From an uncultured Oscillospiraceae bacterium (lineage in GTDB: Bacteria; Bacillota; Clostridia; Oscillospirales; Acutalibacteraceae): 64,000 nucleotides of DNA. Under the pieces are notes generated by a model. It saw nothing but the letters and a program-made list of their open reading frames with translations, was not told the origin of the DNA and made no database searches. Positions 62,580-64,000 of the stretch are shown here, piece after piece (position 1 is the stretch's first letter; the number at the start of each line of letters is the position of its first letter). The position numbers were made by a program, and so were the translations under genes. The stretch is from positions 124,001-188,000 of the forward strand of contig CABUNG010000001.1 of assembly GCA_902492895.1 (NCBI GenBank), given 5' to 3'.

Positions 62580-63551
62580 ATGCCCCGCATCCAGGGAAAA
62601 ACCGTACTTGTGACCGGAGGAGCCGGCTTCATCGGCTCCCATTTGACCGACCGTCTTTTGGCGGAAGGGGCGGCGAAAGTGGTCGTTGTAGACAATTTCT
62701 TTTTGGGCAAGCTGGAAAATCTGGAATCCGCCCGGCGTACCTATGGCGATCGGCTGGTCGTTATACGGGACGATGCCCGGCAGTTCGGCGTGATGCAGGC
62801 GGTGATGGAGCGGGAACGGGTGGAGGTGGTGTTCAACCTGGCTACTCTTCAGCTCAAATACTCCTTTTTCAATCCGGTGGACGCTTATCAGGTGAACGTG
62901 GATATCATGCGCACCCTGCTGACGCTGCTCAAAATGGGGGCGTTCGCCACCCTGATCCACGCCTCCACGTCGGAGGCGTACGGCACGGTGGTGTATGAAC
63001 CGATGGATGAAAACCATCCGCTCTATCCCACCACCCCCTATGCGGCCGGCAAGGTTGCCGCCGATATGATGGCCCTGACCTTCCGGAACGTGCTGGATCT
63101 GGATGTGGCGATCGTGCGGCCGTTCAACAATTACGGGCCCCGGCAGAACGACGGGGACTACGCGGCGATTATCCCCCAGACCGCCCGGCGGATCCTGCAG
63201 GGGCTGCCGCCCATTCTGGAAGGAGACGGGGAACAGACGCGGGATTTTGTGTTCGTGGAGGACACCACCCGCGCGTTCCGGACCGTTTATGAAAATGAGG
63301 CGTCCCGCGGCCAGGTGGTCAACATCGGCACCGGACGGGAGACCTCCATGCGGGAGCTGGTGGAGAACATCGCGGCCTATTACGGGTACACCGGTCCCAT
63401 CGAAACCCGGCCCGGACGGAAGGCGGATGTCCGCCGGATGCGGGCGAGCGGCGAAAAAGCCGCCCAGCTGCTCGGCTATCGGACGGAGTACACCCTGGAA
63501 ACCGGTCTTCCCAAAGTGCTCGATTGGTATCGGGAAAAATATCGGGAATAA
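62580..63551 (+). CDS. NAD-dependent sugar-nucleotide epimerase/dehydratase
   Basis: 323 aa, extended SDR family. The cofactor loop TGGAGFIGSH at residue 13, the catalytic ASTSEAYG Ser/Thr and YAAGK (Tyr-x3-Lys) are present, with PFNNYGPRQ in the substrate domain. It likely remodels an NDP-sugar for surface glycans; the exact sugar is unclear. GGAGGA precedes ATG. Confidence 0.9.
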   Translation: MPRIQGKTVLVTGGAGFIGSHLTDRLLAEGAAKVVVVDNFFLGKLENLESARRTYGDRLVVIRDDARQFGVMQAVMERERVEVVFNLATLQLKYSFFNPVDAYQVNVDIMRTLLTLLKMGAFATLIHASTSEAYGTVVYEPMDENHPLYPTTPYAAGKVAADMMALTFRNVLDLDVAIVRPFNNYGPRQNDGDYAAIIPQTARRILQGLPPILEGDGEQTRDFVFVEDTTRAFRTVYENEASRGQVVNIGTGRETSMRELVENIAAYYGYTGPIETRPGRKADVRRMRASGEKAAQLLGYRTEYTLETGLPKVLDWYREKYRE

Positions 63552-63556
63552 AAGAA

Positions 63557-63588
63557 GAGACCGCCGCCAAGAACTTGGCGGCGGTCTC
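63557..63588. terminator. Bidirectional terminator
   Basis: GAGACCGCCGCCAAG and its perfect complement around AA, between two convergent genes. Confidence 0.85.
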
Positions 63589-63591
63589 GGT

Positions 63592-64000
63592 TTATGCTGG
63601 AGATATGCCGAACAGGCGGCAGGCGTTTTCTCTGGTTTGGTCGAGAAGGGCGCTGATCGTCACGCCCCGGATCTCCGCGATCCGGGCGGCGGTGGCCGCG
63701 ATCATGCTCGAATCGCAGCGACGGCCGCGATAGGGCACCGGCGCCATATAGGGGGCGTCGGTTTCAAGGAGAAGCGCGTCGGCGGGCAGGGCGGCGGCAA
63801 CCTCCACCGCCCTTCGGGCGTTTTTGAAGGTAACGGCGCCGCCCAGACCGATGCAAAAGCCGCGGCGGATGACCTCTTCGGCCATTTCCACACTGCCCGA
63901 GAAGCAGTGGAGCACTCCCGCGCGTTCGATTTTGCCCGTCCCGACCGGATAATAGGCGGCGAGTATGTCGAGCATATCCCCGTGGGCTTCCCGGTCATGC
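63592..64000 (-). CDS. TatD family metal-dependent hydrolase (5' partial)
   Basis: The frame continues past the window end. Motifs HDREAHGDM at the edge, VLHCFSGS, LLLETDAPYM and NACRLFGI are those of TatD nucleases; the His and Asp ligands of the metal site are in HCF and ETDAP. Roughly the C-terminal half (about 136 aa) is seen. TatD enzymes degrade DNA in repair or quality control. Confidence 0.9.
   Translation of the reverse strand, partial: HDREAHGDMLDILAAYYPVGTGKIERAGVLHCFSGSVEMAEEVIRRGFCIGLGGAVTFKNARRAVEVAAALPADALLLETDAPYMAPVPYRGRRCDSSMIAATAARIAEIRGVTISALLDQTRENACRLFGISPA

Noticed and set aside
1..64000. CRISPR array, insertion sequences or rRNA genes
   Set aside because: No regularly spaced short repeats, no transposase-like protein and no rRNA sequence were seen in the window.

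Overview
The window looks like chromosome from an anaerobic, gut-type Clostridia (Firmicutes), most likely an Oscillospiraceae/Ruminococcaceae relative. This rests on the overall high GC, strong AGGAGG-type ribosome sites, several lineage-typical families (DUF5696, XpaC-like, Cthe_2159 with DUF4956 and VTC, VanRS-like), a sortase-type surface protein and a TTGACA/TATAAT promoter style. The species cannot be named from the sequence alone.

Region 1 (1-14350) is a carbohydrate-use locus on the + strand. It holds two sugar ABC permeases (the first cut by the window edge), a NHL/Yip1 membrane protein, a DUF5696 exported protein, an SGNH esterase, a parallel beta-helix protein, a TIM-barrel protein, a DUF4091 protein and a GH94-type phosphorylase with its own promoter. 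A truncated FGGY kinase remnant ends it. Region 2 (14390-25260) has three small conserved minus-strand genes, a YfcE-type phosphodiesterase, a duplicated membrane-anchored gene flanking a ricin-type secreted protein, two CE2/SGNH esterases, an AT-rich propeller lipoprotein, an esterase and a TtcA-like gene frameshifted at an eight-G run.

Region 3 (25300-40980) holds ADP-ribosylglycohydrolase, AraC, YitT and DUF5131 genes and a GNAT-methyltransferase fusion. It also holds a VTC/DUF4956/Cthe_2159 operon divergent from a two-component system across a long palindrome, a VanRS-like pair without resistance genes, a small XRE regulator, a GGDEF protein and an XpaC-like protein. A GH2 beta-galactosidase (41017-44025) and tRNA-Leu(UAG) follow.

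Region 4 (44600-50250) is visibly AT-richer and looks acquired. A tyrosine recombinase is followed by two identical inverted sites around a 208-bp segment, then by a large VWA/Cna-B surface protein. A strong promoter inside the segment currently points away from the surface gene, so this reads as a phase-variable promoter switch in its OFF orientation. A GyrI-like gene with a palindromic operator follows.

Region 5 (50480-64000) holds a flavoprotein with a structured leader, a BtrH/C39-like protein, an autoregulated XRE gene overlapping a DUF2339 membrane protein, a stretch of decayed secreted or Rhs-like genes, an SPFH protein, the cysK-mnmA operon, an HD phosphohydrolase, a sugar epimerase and a partial TatD nuclease. 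Gene calls rest on motif recognition. No database search or RNA folding was run.
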